In this document: positions 1-8,782 of the stretch, one piece after another
How positions within the stretch are numbered: position 1 is the stretch's first letter
How the letters are laid out: every line of letters starts with the position of its first letter
Assembly: GCA_965248805.1 (NCBI GenBank)
Contig: CBDFKJ010000008.1
Coordinates: forward strand, 1 to 64,000
Reading direction: 5' to 3'
Origin: CBDFKJ01 sp965248805
GTDB taxonomy: Bacteria; Pseudomonadota; Alphaproteobacteria; UBA6615
Length of the DNA: 64,000 nt
Made by a program: the position numbers and the translations under genes
Notes under the pieces: generated by a model
The model's input: the letters and a program-made list of their open reading frames with translations, nothing else
What the model was told of the DNA's origin: nothing
Databases searched by the model: none

Positions 1-646
1 CTTCGATCGGGTGGGGAAACCGGCCAACGTAGGCGTGAAGCGGCTCCGGATAGAGCCCGGCCGCTTGGCAGAAATCGGTCGTGCTGACGGCGACGTCGAG
101 CGCATGTCGGACAATCCCGACGAAGTAGGCATCTTCGCCACAAAGTTGCTCGATCTCCGGGATGAATGCCGTTCGAAGGTGCGGAACTGCTCGAACAGGT
201 TCCGATGCGTCAGTTCGACGTCCTTTGGCCGCGACGTGGTGCCGGACGTGAACAGGATCACGGGCCGTCGTGTCGTCGGCAAACTCACTGAGCGGTTCCG
301 GTGCGCTCGGCAACGTTTCGAGAAGACCAGGATAGGTCTCGGGCGCGCGCGCCTCGTCGGGCTTGCGCCGACGCAACAACCCGAATGAGGTTCGACTGGG
401 CTTGGCGGGCTTGACGGGGATCACGCGCGAGCCGTCGTTGTCGGCTATCGCGCCGGCGTCGGCGAGAAAGCCCTCGTCGAGGAACATGACCTTGGGCTCC
501 GCCATTGCGATCAGGAGGTTGGCTTCGGCCGGCGACGAGGCCGAGTCGACGATAACGGCAGTAACGCCGGTGGCCAGGCAGGCGAGATAGAGCGATGCGA
601 CGTCGTCTTCGTTAGCGCAGGCGATCACAATGCGGTCCCCGACCCC
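1..646 (-). pseudogene. Degraded adenylate-forming (AMP-binding) enzyme, distal part
   Basis: Read leftward from the insertion element, the sequence gives an adenylation-domain core: GVGDRIVIACAN, then a serine/threonine-rich phosphate loop LFTSGTTSRPKDVELTHRNL (about 240-190). A one-base shift separates the two stretches near 255. After the loop the frame shifts again and a different reading appears (VGIVRHALDVAVST, roughly 140-60), which resembles the phosphate-binding segment of sulfotransferases. The middle and C-terminal adenylation motifs are missing, so an internal deletion is likely. The frame joins exactly to the fragment at 1786-1981 when the IS630-type element is removed. The adenylation identity is firm from the loop; the sulfotransferase idea is weak. 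The gene runs off the left edge. Confidence 0.6.
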
Positions 647-1785
647 TAGTGGATTTGATCGGAATGAAAGAGTCCGAGTTGGGATTCCGTATTTTGCTGT
701 GGTATGCGAATCTGGCGCATGCGCAGTGGAATCTCCTTCACCCTATCCGCCGGCGACCGTCAGCGATTGCGCGCGGTCGTCGCGGATCCCAAGAGCCCGC
801 AGAAACACGTCTGGCGGGCACATATTGTCCTTCTCAGCGGCGAGGGTCTGGGCACCTCGGCGATCATGACCGAGACCGGCAAGTCCAAGACCTGCGTGTG
901 GCGCTGGCAAGAGCGGTTCATGCACGAGGGTGTCGGCGGCCTGCTTCGCGACAAGTCCCGTCCGCCCGGCAAGGCGCCGGTCCCGCTCGATCGTGTCGCC
1001 GAGATCGTGCGCCTGACGCAGCAACCGCCGCCGTTTGAGGCGACCCACTGGACGTTGCGCGCGATGGCCAGGGCGGCCGGTATTGCCGCCTCGACGGTGC
1101 AGGCGATCTGGAAGGCTCACGGTCTCAGCCCGCACCGCTGGCGCAACTTCAAGCTGTCGACCGACCCTGCCTTCGCCGAGAAACTCACCGATATCGTCGG
1201 CCTGTATGTCGACCCGCCGGCCCATGCGGTGGTGTTGTCGATCGATGAGAAGTCACAGATCCAGGCGCTCGACCGCCGGTCTGCCGATGAAGAAGGGACG
1301 CGCCGGCACCATGACTACAAACGGCACGGCACGACCACGCTGTTTGCGGCGCTCAACGTTCTGGACGGAACGGTGATCGGCCAGAACATGCAGCGCCACC
1401 GCCATCAGGAGTTCATCCGCTTCCTCAACCGCATCGAGCGCACGGTGCCGGCGGACAAGGCCATCCACGCGATCGTCGACAACTACGCGGCGCACAACAA
1501 GGACAAGGTCCGCGCCTGGCTCGCCCGCCATCCGCGCTGGACTTTCCACTTCACACCGACCTCCTGCTCGTGGCTCAATGCCGTCGAGGGCTTCTTCGCA
1601 AAACTCACCCGGCGGCGGCTCAAGCACGGCGTCTTCCATTCCGTCGTCGATCTCCAGGCCGCAATCAACCGCTTCGTCCGCGAATACAATGCGGCCAACC
1701 CACAGCCATTCATATGGAAAGCCGACCCCGACGACATCATCGCAGCCCGAAACCGAGGGTTCCAAACGTTGGAATCAATCCACTA
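647..1785 (+). mobile_element. IS630-type insertion sequence
   Basis: The element is bounded by TA at 647-648 and TA at 1784-1785, the usual target duplication of the IS630/Tc1 group. The ends are imperfect inverted repeats: CTAGTGGATTTGATCGGAA on the left and CTAGTGGATTGATTCCAA read inward from the right. One transposase gene fills the element, and its TAG stop lies inside the right terminal repeat. Removing the element plus one TA rejoins the interrupted host gene in frame (ERMDL to GVGDR). Confidence 0.85.
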
Positions 1786-1786
1786 G
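704..1786 (+). CDS. IS630 family transposase
   Basis: A 360-residue DDE transposase. An N-terminal helix-turn-helix region (about residues 15-110) is followed by a catalytic domain with the acidic triad in LSIDEKSQIQ, IVDNYAAHNK and SWLNAVEGFFAKL, in the order and spacing of the IS630 family. The frame is intact from start to stop, so the element could be active. An internal ATG at 719 is an equally reasonable start. It reads opposite to the gene it interrupts. Confidence 0.9.
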   Translation: MRIWRMRSGISFTLSAGDRQRLRAVVADPKSPQKHVWRAHIVLLSGEGLGTSAIMTETGKSKTCVWRWQERFMHEGVGGLLRDKSRPPGKAPVPLDRVAEIVRLTQQPPPFEATHWTLRAMARAAGIAASTVQAIWKAHGLSPHRWRNFKLSTDPAFAEKLTDIVGLYVDPPAHAVVLSIDEKSQIQALDRRSADEEGTRRHHDYKRHGTTTLFAALNVLDGTVIGQNMQRHRHQEFIRFLNRIERTVPADKAIHAIVDNYAAHNKDKVRAWLARHPRWTFHFTPTSCSWLNAVEGFFAKLTRRRLKHGVFHSVVDLQAAINRFVREYNAANPQPFIWKADPDDIIAARNRGFQTLESIH

Positions 1787-1981
1787 ATCCATCCGCTCGT
1801 AAAGGCTGGCCGTCTTGCCAATTCGGTCAAACAGATCGCCATATGAAAGAGACCGCGCACCCACTAGAAATGGCCGGTTCCGACCGACTCGCGTCTTCAT
1901 CTGCGCGATACGTGCTGGAAACTTCGATGCGCTCGAAGTCATGTTTAGAATCCACTCGCCGCTGGACGCTTGAACCTGCAT
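1786..1981 (-). pseudogene. Adenylate-forming enzyme, N-terminal part
   Basis: N-terminal fragment of the gene interrupted by the IS630-type element. It starts at an ATG at 1981 (an internal ATG at 1942 is also possible) and reads PFLVGARSLSYGDLFDRIGK, the usual opening of an acyl-CoA synthetase/adenylation domain. It then runs into the insertion after ERMDL. Removing the element restores ERMDLGVGDRIVIACAN without a frame change, so the insertion happened while the frame was still open here. The substrate cannot be told. Confidence 0.65.
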
Positions 1982-2235
1982 TTCCGTTGCAAAACTTTGT
2001 ACGATTTCATCTTGGATTTCAAACAGCTCCGCGTACGCGCGGTCATATCGACTGGACCAGATATGGGCGCTTTGAGCGTATATCTGGGCATCAGGGCTTG
2101 CGGCCCGGCGGCGTCATGTCGATGCAAGGACACTGACGGGGCGGAGCCGACGCCTGTTCAGGCGGTTACCTACAGCGCGACCAAACGGTTCCGATTCCAG
2201 AACAGCGCAAGGTTCAAATGCAAGCGCTTCGTGGC

Positions 2236-4422
2236 TCACCTTTGAAGCCGAAGGCGGCTTATGTAGCGCCGAATGCTCAGTCGAGAGTCTTGGCCGGAAG
2301 CCGTAGAGCCAACCAGGGGCGGCGATGTCGGGGTCGCGGCGACCGCACCGCGCGCCGCCAGCGGCAGATCGGGTTCGCCAATGGAGATCTTCAGGTGCTT
2401 GCGCTGCCGGCTTAGGGGTGGGCATCGGGCCTCGTCGAAATATTCGACCTGACAGTCCAGGCACTGGAAGCACTCGTTCATGTTGATGCGCCCGCTTCGT
2501 TCGATCGCCCCGACCGGGCACGAACGCTCGCACAGGTGGCATGGCGAGCCGCATTCGTCGCGGCGTTTCAGCCTGTTGAACAAATGGAAGCGCCCGAGAA
2601 TGCTCAGGGCGCCACCGAGCGGGCACAGGTAGCGGCAATAAAAGCGCTCGGTGAACAGGCCGATGGCCAGCAGGATCGTGGCGTAGACCACGAACGGCCA
2701 GGCGCGCTCGAACTTGGCGGTGATGACCGTCTTGAACGGTTCGATTTCAGATGCGGTCGTCGCCAAGTCCAGCGAGTAGAACGCCGAGCCGATCACGAAG
2801 ACGGCAGTCCCGTATTTTATCCACCACAGTTTCTTCTGCATCGGCTCCTTCGGATCCCAGCGCGGCACCTTCAGGACCCGAGAGACTTGACTCAGCAGTT
2901 CCTGCAAGGCGCCGAACGGACACAGCCAGCCGCAGAAGACACCCCGGCCCAACAGGATCAGCGACAGCGCGGTGTAGCCGGCCACGATCACAATCAACGG
3001 CTCGGCCAGGTAGAAACCCCAATCGAGGTCGTTGAACGGCGCCAGAGCGTAGTTGAAGACATTGACGATCGACAGTTGTGCGCTCGCGATCCAGCCGAGC
3101 CAGATCAGGGTGAACAGCAGGAAGCCGATGCGCACCCAGCGGTGCAGATTGCGCCTTCGGGTCAGTGGCGCCTGGAAGGCGAGGATCAACGTCAGCACGC
3201 CAAGCGCCGCGCCGAGAACCGCGACTTCGGTTTCCGCCTCTTGCCACGCCTCGACCCAGGCCGGTTCGGACTCCGGCTTCGGCATCAGTACGTATTGCGC
3301 CGGCACCGTGTACGGCAGCTCGAATTCGGCGGCGACTTTTTCGCCGGCCGCTTCGCCGTGAACCGTCAATATCAGGCGCCACGGCTGCAGCGCCTCGAAG
3401 CCGCTGTCGGACGGCAGGAAGAACAGCATGACGGTGTCCAGCGCGCGGATCCCGTAGTTGCTGCCGGTCGTGATCCACTCGTAGCGCGCGCCGTGGAAGC
3501 GGATGGTCTTATCGCCTTGGCGTAGCGCCATGCGGTCGAAGAGGTAGCCGGCGGCGAAACTCTCGTAGGCGGTGCCGCGCAGATCGTAGTCGCCTTGAGC
3601 GGCGACGATGATCAAGTTGCCGTCCAGCGCCGCGCGTTGCTCAATCGCCTCGAACGCGCGGGCACCGAATACATTGCGGCCGACCGTGGGCGGCGTGCCG
3701 AGCGCGGCGTAGAGCTCAACGAACGTTTCCTGCGGCGGCCCGATCGGCTCGTTCGGCCTCGCGCCGAGTTCGTCGAATGCCGCGGCCAGCTCGGCGTTGG
3801 TGATCGTCGTTCTCGCAAAGGTGCCGTCCTCAAGCAGATCCTCCCACGCCGCGAGCCTGAATCCATCGATGTCGAGCGTCGGCTCAACTATCTCAAAGGA
3901 ATCGATTCGACTGCGCATCACCAGGCGCGCCGTCGCTACTGTCGCCGCCCGCATCGCGCGTGCGGAAACGGTCGCGCCCGAGACGAAGTCCGGCGGCAGT
4001 CGGACGGGGTTGGCGCCGCGCGTGCGATAGCCGCGATGGCTGGCCAGAAACTGACCGACCTTCTTCTGGCGAGCCGCGTCGTCCTTGATGTAGGGCTCGC
4101 TGTGCGAGATCACGTTGGCGGCGGTCAATGCGCCATCGATGCCGATGGCACCGATAACGTCAAACGGCACACCGGAATAGCCCGGTGCGGCGAGGACATC
4201 GAGGGTCGAAAAGATATAGGCGACGATCTCGTCACCTCGATAAACGGGCGCCGCCAAAGGCTCGCCGCCGTAGGGTCCGATGCGGTCGGCGTCGGGGGCA
4301 ACGATCGCCAGAACCTCTGGCGTCAACCGTGGCGAGAGGTCTTTTTCGATGTCCTGTGCCGCGACGCCGCCGGCGGTCATGAAGACAGTGACGGTGGCAA
4401 ATGCACTTCCGTGCACAAGCAT
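2236..4422 (-). CDS. NosR-like FMN-binding, polyferredoxin membrane protein
   Basis: About 728 residues from the chosen ATG at 4422, which gives a clear signal peptide (MLVHGSAFATVTVF...GGVAAQ). The open frame extends to 4539, but the extra residues are arginine-rich and look non-coding. The order is: a periplasmic FMN-binding-like N-terminal half, several membrane helices in the second half, two cytoplasmic CxxxCP motifs (CGWLCPFG, CRYLCPLG), then a ferredoxin-like region with CHLCERSCP and CFQCLDC. This is the layout of NosR/NirI, electron-donating membrane flavoproteins of nitrous oxide reduction. No nosZ or other nos gene is visible nearby, so the partner is unknown; a role in another periplasmic reductase or in flavin handling is possible. 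The frame is intact although the neighbour on its right-hand coordinate side is a pseudogene. Confidence 0.8.
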   Translation of the reverse strand: MLVHGSAFATVTVFMTAGGVAAQDIEKDLSPRLTPEVLAIVAPDADRIGPYGGEPLAAPVYRGDEIVAYIFSTLDVLAAPGYSGVPFDVIGAIGIDGALTAANVISHSEPYIKDDAARQKKVGQFLASHRGYRTRGANPVRLPPDFVSGATVSARAMRAATVATARLVMRSRIDSFEIVEPTLDIDGFRLAAWEDLLEDGTFARTTITNAELAAAFDELGARPNEPIGPPQETFVELYAALGTPPTVGRNVFGARAFEAIEQRAALDGNLIIVAAQGDYDLRGTAYESFAAGYLFDRMALRQGDKTIRFHGARYEWITTGSNYGIRALDTVMLFFLPSDSGFEALQPWRLILTVHGEAAGEKVAAEFELPYTVPAQYVLMPKPESEPAWVEAWQEAETEVAVLGAALGVLTLILAFQAPLTRRRNLHRWVRIGFLLFTLIWLGWIASAQLSIVNVFNYALAPFNDLDWGFYLAEPLIVIVAGYTALSLILLGRGVFCGWLCPFGALQELLSQVSRVLKVPRWDPKEPMQKKLWWIKYGTAVFVIGSAFYSLDLATTASEIEPFKTVITAKFERAWPFVVYATILLAIGLFTERFYCRYLCPLGGALSILGRFHLFNRLKRRDECGSPCHLCERSCPVGAIERSGRINMNECFQCLDCQVEYFDEARCPPLSRQRKHLKISIGEPDLPLAARGAVAATPTSPPLVGSTASGQDSRLSIRRYISRLRLQR

Positions 4423-4612
4423 CAAAAACCGGTCACGGCAATGAAGCGCCGCCTGAGCTAACGACACGTTGGGGTCGCTCTCCGAGCCATCGGCGGCGCG
4501 CCGCCAGCGATGCGGCCACGAACGCGCGCGTTCGCTCAACGCTCGTGCTTTGCGAAGTCAGTCATGCAGCGTTTCTACGACAGTTCGGCGGACTTTGCAG
4601 CCTCGCTGCACG

Positions 4613-4634
4613 GGAGGCGGCCTAGGCCGCCTCC
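4613..4634 (-). terminator. 22-bp perfect palindrome at the end of aglK
   Basis: A perfect 22-base inverted repeat (arms GGAGGCGGCC / GGCCGCCTCC with TA between) contains the aglK stop codon. Transcribed leftward it can fold into a 10-bp GC stem at the very end of the glucoside operon. No T-run follows, so it may be a mRNA-stabilising or Rho-assisted end rather than a classical intrinsic terminator. Confidence 0.45.
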
Positions 4635-5734
4635 GGCACACCCTCGGTGCGGCCGACTGCGCGGCCATCGGCGTTGAACAAGTGCGCCGCCCGCGCCGCG
4701 ACGCCGATTTGGATCGTGTCGCCCGGCTTGGCATCGCTCTCGCCTTCGGCCTTGACCACCGTCATGTCGCCGTCACCGCCGGTGCGGATGTAGAGGTAGC
4801 TCTCGCCGCCCAGCCGCTCGACGACGAATACCTCGCCCGGGATGGTCCCATCGCCGTCGCCGCGTTCGGACATATGCTCCGGCCGGGTGCCGAAGGTGAC
4901 CTTCGCGCCCGCCTGCAACGCTTGCGGATCGCACGGGATCTTGATCGACGAGCCGCCCGGCAGGGCGACGTCGGCGTGGCCGTCATTTACCGAGGTGACG
5001 TTGGTGTCGAAGAAGTTCATCGCCGGCGAGCCGATGAAGCCGGCGACGAACCGGTTGTCGGGATGCCGGTACAGCTCCAGCGGCGAGCCGACCTGCTCGA
5101 CGTAGCCGTCGCGCAACACGACGATCTTGTCGGCGAGCGTCATCGCCTCGACCTGGTCATGCGTGACGTAGACCATCGTCGCATTCAGGTCGCCGTGGAG
5201 CTTCGCCAACTCGATGCGGGTCTGCACCCTGAGCTTTGCGTCGAGGTTCGACAGCGGCTCGTCGAACAGGAATACCTTAGGCTTGCGCACGATGGCCCGA
5301 CCGATGGCGACGCGCTGACGCTGGCCGCCGGAAAGCTCCCTGGGCTTGCGCTCCAGGTACGGTCCGATCTGCAGTATCTCACCGGCTTCGCGGACACGTC
5401 TGTCGATCTCTTCCTTCGGCGTCTTGGCGAGCTTCAGCCCGAACGCCATATTCTCGTAGACCGTCATATGCGGATACAGCGCATAGGACTGGAACACCAT
5501 GGCGATGCCGCGCCGCGCCGGCGGCAGGTCGTTGACCCGCTCGCCTTCGATTATCAGGTCGCCTTCGCTGATATCCTCCAGGCCCGCGACCAGCCGCAGC
5601 AAGGTCGACTTGCCGCAGCCTGAGGGGCCGACGAACACGGCGAACTCGCGATGCTCGATATCCAGATCGACGCCGTGAATGACCTCGACGTTGCCGAAGC
5701 GCTTGAACACTCCGCGGAGTTTTATGTCAGCCAT
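4622..5734 (-). CDS. aglK: Sugar ABC transporter ATP-binding protein, AglK/MalK/UgpC type
   Basis: A 370-residue cytoplasmic ATPase of the carbohydrate-uptake class. Walker A is GPSGCGKST (about residues 36-44), the signature is LSGGQRQRVAIGRAI, Walker B is VFLFDEPLSNLDA, and the switch histidine is in VYVTHDQVEAM. A C-terminal TOBE-type regulatory domain covers roughly residues 240-360. It is the last gene of the glucoside operon; its start overlaps the end of the GH13 gene by 8 bases, suggesting coupled translation. It would energise the AglF/AglG permease. The operon order supports aglK, though UgpC/MalK proteins are very similar. Confidence 0.88.
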   Translation of the reverse strand: MADIKLRGVFKRFGNVEVIHGVDLDIEHREFAVFVGPSGCGKSTLLRLVAGLEDISEGDLIIEGERVNDLPPARRGIAMVFQSYALYPHMTVYENMAFGLKLAKTPKEEIDRRVREAGEILQIGPYLERKPRELSGGQRQRVAIGRAIVRKPKVFLFDEPLSNLDAKLRVQTRIELAKLHGDLNATMVYVTHDQVEAMTLADKIVVLRDGYVEQVGSPLELYRHPDNRFVAGFIGSPAMNFFDTNVTSVNDGHADVALPGGSSIKIPCDPQALQAGAKVTFGTRPEHMSERGDGDGTIPGEVFVVERLGGESYLYIRTGGDGDMTVVKAEGESDAKPGDTIQIGVAARAAHLFNADGRAVGRTEGVPEAA

Positions 5735-7370
5735 ATGTTTCCACCAGTTCCTCTATTAGCGATCCAAAGAATACGCCGTACGGCGGCAGGTCGATATCCC
5801 CTGCCGCGAAAGATCCCGAGAAGCCGTGCCCCTGCAACGGCTGACACCGTGCACACTGGGGCAGCGCGAAACGCAGCGCGCTCGGCCCCAAATTGAACAG
5901 TGCCAGGACCTGTTGGTTCCCCGCTGCCCGCACGAAGGCGAGGCCCGGTTCGGGCACGTCCAGAAAGCGAATGCTGCCGGATACCAATGCCGGCTGCGTC
6001 TTGCGCCAGGCAATGAGGTGCCGGCTCATCTGCAGGACGGAGTCGGCATCGGCCTCTTGCACATCGACCGCGCGCTCGCGGTGGCTTGCCGGCACCGGTA
6101 GCCAGGGCTCGCTATGCGAAAAGCCGGCGTGCGGGGCGTTCCGCGTCCATGGCATCGGCGTGCGACAACCGTCCCGTCCAACGGGCTCGGGATAGAATGT
6201 GCGACCGACCGGGTCGCGCATTTGGTCGAAGGCGATCTCGGCCTCCGGCAGCGCCAGCTCTTCGCCCTGATAGACGCATGGGCTGCCGCGCAGCGCCAAC
6301 AGGAGCGTCAACAGCATCTTCGCTTGGGCGTCGTTGACGTCCTCGACGCTCCAGCGGCTGACGGCACGCCGCACGTCGTGGTTGGAGAACGACCAGCAAA
6401 GCCAGCCATCGCCGATCTGCCGCTCGCCGTATTCGATGCGTTCGCGGATATAGCCGGCGGAATAGTTCGTCGACAGGAGGTCGAACGTGTAGGCCATGTG
6501 CAAGTGGCGGTCGCCCCTTGTATAGGCGGCAGCGGTGGTCAGGCTGTCGTCGTCTGAGATCTCGGCGAGCGTCACGGCGCCGTACTGCTCGACCAACGTG
6601 CGCAGGCGCGCGAGGAATTTCATATTGTCCGGTCGCGACTTGTCGTACACGTGCCGCTGCGAGAAGTAGGGATTGGCGCGCCGTTCCAGGCTGAGCTCCC
6701 GGATAACGCCGGGTTTCTCGGCCGGGTTGTCGCGCAGCTCGGCGTCGTGGGTATAGAAGTTGGCGGTGTCCAGGCGAAAGCCATCGACGCCATGGCGGAG
6801 CCAGAATTCCATTTGCTCCAGCAATGTTGTGACCATCGCCTCGCAATAAAAATTCAGGTCCGGCTGATCGCCGAGGAAATTGTGCAGGTAGTATTGCCGC
6901 CGCCGCGCATCCCATTGCCAGGCCGTGCCGCCGAACACGCTCAGCCAGTTGTTGGGCGGTGTGCCATCGGGCTTGGCGTCGGCCCACACGTACCAATCGG
7001 CCTTGGCATTGTCGCGGCCGCCGCGGCTCTGCTGAAACCAAGGGTGCGCGCTCGCCGTGTGGCTGACGACCTGGTCGATCATCACCTTGAGGCCGAGCGC
7101 GTGGGCCCGCTCGACCAGCCGGTCGAAGTCGGCAAGCGTGCCGAACAGCGGGTCGACGCTGACGAAGTCGGCGACGTCATAGCCGAAATCCAGCATCGGC
7201 GAGGTGAAAAAGGGCGAGATCCAGACGGCGTCGACACCCAAGTCGGAGACGTAGTCGAGGCGCTGCGTGATGCCGTTGAGGTCGCCGACGCCATCGCCGC
7301 TGGTATCGAGGAAGCTGCGGGGGTAGATCTGATAGATCACCCCGCCGCGCCACCACTCACCCGCCGCCAT
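5727..7370 (-). CDS. aglA: GH13 alpha-glucosidase
   Basis: About 547 residues from the ATG at 7370; an upstream TTG at 7382 is possible, but MAAGEWWRGGVIYQIYPRSF is the normal family beginning. It is a glycoside hydrolase 13 enzyme of the oligo-1,6-glucosidase/alpha-glucosidase type. The calcium/first conserved region is DTSGDGVGDLNGI, the nucleophile Asp is in GFRLDTANFY (about residue 201), the acid/base Glu in TLAEISDD (about 270) and the third Asp in FSNHDVRRA (about 332). No signal peptide is present, so it should hydrolyse imported alpha-glucosides in the cytoplasm. Its position between permease genes and aglK matches the aglEFGAK arrangement of rhizobia. Confidence 0.88.
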   Translation of the reverse strand: MAAGEWWRGGVIYQIYPRSFLDTSGDGVGDLNGITQRLDYVSDLGVDAVWISPFFTSPMLDFGYDVADFVSVDPLFGTLADFDRLVERAHALGLKVMIDQVVSHTASAHPWFQQSRGGRDNAKADWYVWADAKPDGTPPNNWLSVFGGTAWQWDARRRQYYLHNFLGDQPDLNFYCEAMVTTLLEQMEFWLRHGVDGFRLDTANFYTHDAELRDNPAEKPGVIRELSLERRANPYFSQRHVYDKSRPDNMKFLARLRTLVEQYGAVTLAEISDDDSLTTAAAYTRGDRHLHMAYTFDLLSTNYSAGYIRERIEYGERQIGDGWLCWSFSNHDVRRAVSRWSVEDVNDAQAKMLLTLLLALRGSPCVYQGEELALPEAEIAFDQMRDPVGRTFYPEPVGRDGCRTPMPWTRNAPHAGFSHSEPWLPVPASHRERAVDVQEADADSVLQMSRHLIAWRKTQPALVSGSIRFLDVPEPGLAFVRAAGNQQVLALFNLGPSALRFALPQCARCQPLQGHGFSGSFAAGDIDLPPYGVFFGSLIEELVETYG

Positions 7371-7498
7371 CCCCGCCACCAATCAGGCCGCCGCAGCGCC
7401 TTCGGGTACCGGCACGAGCGCGTTTTCGCTTATGACGGCTTGCATGTGCGAGAACGAACGCTTGGGCGTACGCGCCTGGCTTCGATAGTCGACGTAGA

Positions 7499-8734
7499 CT
7501 AGCCAAAGCGCTTCTCATAGCCCTGGTTCCATTCGAAATTGTCCAGCAGCGACCAGACGAAATAGCCGCGAACCTTGACGCCCTCGGAGATCGCCTGAGC
7601 CAGCGCCGCGAGATAGCCGTTGAGGAACGCGATGCGGGCGTGGTCGTTGATTGCGCCGGTGATGCCCGGACGGTCGGCAAACGCGGCGCCGTTCTCGGTG
7701 ACGAAGATATCCGGGTCGCCGTAGCGGTCGCGCACGTCGCGCAACTGCTCAAGGAACGCCGCGGGGTCGATCTGCCAACCCATGTCAGTGACCGGAACGC
7801 CGGCGGGCGGTGGCGCCTCGCCGACGCCGAAGGCGGTCGCCGAGTTCGGCTGCGCGTACATCCGGTTGTAGTGATTGAGGCCGAAGAAATCGAGCGGCTG
7901 TGAGATCAGGTCCATGTCGCCGGACTCGATCAGCGGCGCAAGTTCGTCGGCCAGCAGCGCGGGATAGTGGCCAAGCCGCACGGGATCGGTCATGACCCGG
8001 CGCCACAGACAGTCGGCGAGCGTCGCCGCGGTTTCATGGGCGGCGTCGTCCTTAGCCGGCACGACCGGCCCCAGCGAGATGATGTTGCCGCATATGAGCG
8101 TCGGATCGACGTCGCGCAGACGCTCGATGGCGAGACCGTGCGCAAGGTTGATATGGTGGATCGCCCGCAAGCAGTCGGCGCGCGACTGCCTGCCCGGCGC
8201 GTGGGCACCGATGTTGTACGCGACCCAGATCAGTACGTTCGGCTCGTTGATCGGCGCGAACCGCCGCACCCGATCGCTGAAGCGCCGTGCCACCAGGTGC
8301 GCGTAGTGGGCGAAGCGGTAGGCGCTGTCGCGGCTGCGCCAGCCGCCGCGATGCTCGATCGCCTGCGGCATGTCCCAATGGTGCAGGCAGATCCACGGCT
8401 CAATGCCGGCGGCGAACACGGCGTCGATCAGGCGGTCGTAGAAGGCGAGCCCGGCCCTGTCGGGCGTGCCTTGTCCGGCCGGCAAAATCCGCGGCCAGGC
8501 GATCGAGAGCCGGTAGGCGCCGACGCCCAGCCGCCGCATCAACGCGATGTCGTCGACGTACCGATGGTAGTGGTCGCAGGCGACGTCGCCGTTGGAGCCG
8601 TCGGCGATCGCGCCGGGCACGCGGCAGAAGCGATCCCACACGCTCTCGCCGCGTCCATCCAACGTCGCTGCCCCCTCGATCTGAAAGGCCGAGGCGGCCG
8701 TGCCCCAAACGAATTCGTGGGGAAACGTCTCCAT
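7499..8734 (-). CDS. GH1 beta-glucosidase, C-terminus lost by a frameshift
   Basis: A 411-residue family 1 glycoside hydrolase with acid/base Glu in APINEPN (residue 164) and nucleophile Glu in FVTENG (residue 347), and no signal peptide. The frame ends at EKRFG followed by TAG (7499-7501). One base further, the neighbouring frame continues with the expected family ending (LVYVDYRSQARTPKRSF...) to a TGA at 7383-7385. A single missing base (FGL codons, TTTGGCTAG instead of TTTGGCCTAG) explains this. The full enzyme would be about 450 residues, the usual GH1 length. About 40 residues that complete the barrel are lost; either a real lesion or a base-calling error. It lies inside the glucoside operon between aglG and the GH13 gene. 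Confidence 0.85.
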   Translation of the reverse strand: METFPHEFVWGTAASAFQIEGAATLDGRGESVWDRFCRVPGAIADGSNGDVACDHYHRYVDDIALMRRLGVGAYRLSIAWPRILPAGQGTPDRAGLAFYDRLIDAVFAAGIEPWICLHHWDMPQAIEHRGGWRSRDSAYRFAHYAHLVARRFSDRVRRFAPINEPNVLIWVAYNIGAHAPGRQSRADCLRAIHHINLAHGLAIERLRDVDPTLICGNIISLGPVVPAKDDAAHETAATLADCLWRRVMTDPVRLGHYPALLADELAPLIESGDMDLISQPLDFFGLNHYNRMYAQPNSATAFGVGEAPPPAGVPVTDMGWQIDPAAFLEQLRDVRDRYGDPDIFVTENGAAFADRPGITGAINDHARIAFLNGYLAALAQAISEGVKVRGYFVWSLLDNFEWNQGYEKRFG

Positions 8735-8782
8735 CGCCCACTCCTGTCGCCGGACGGCGCCGTCAGACGCCCCGGCCGCGCC

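Noticed and set aside
4469..5623. Long rightward open frame of 384 residues
   Set aside because: It is antisense to aglK, rich in Arg and His, and has no family features; a GC-rich shadow.
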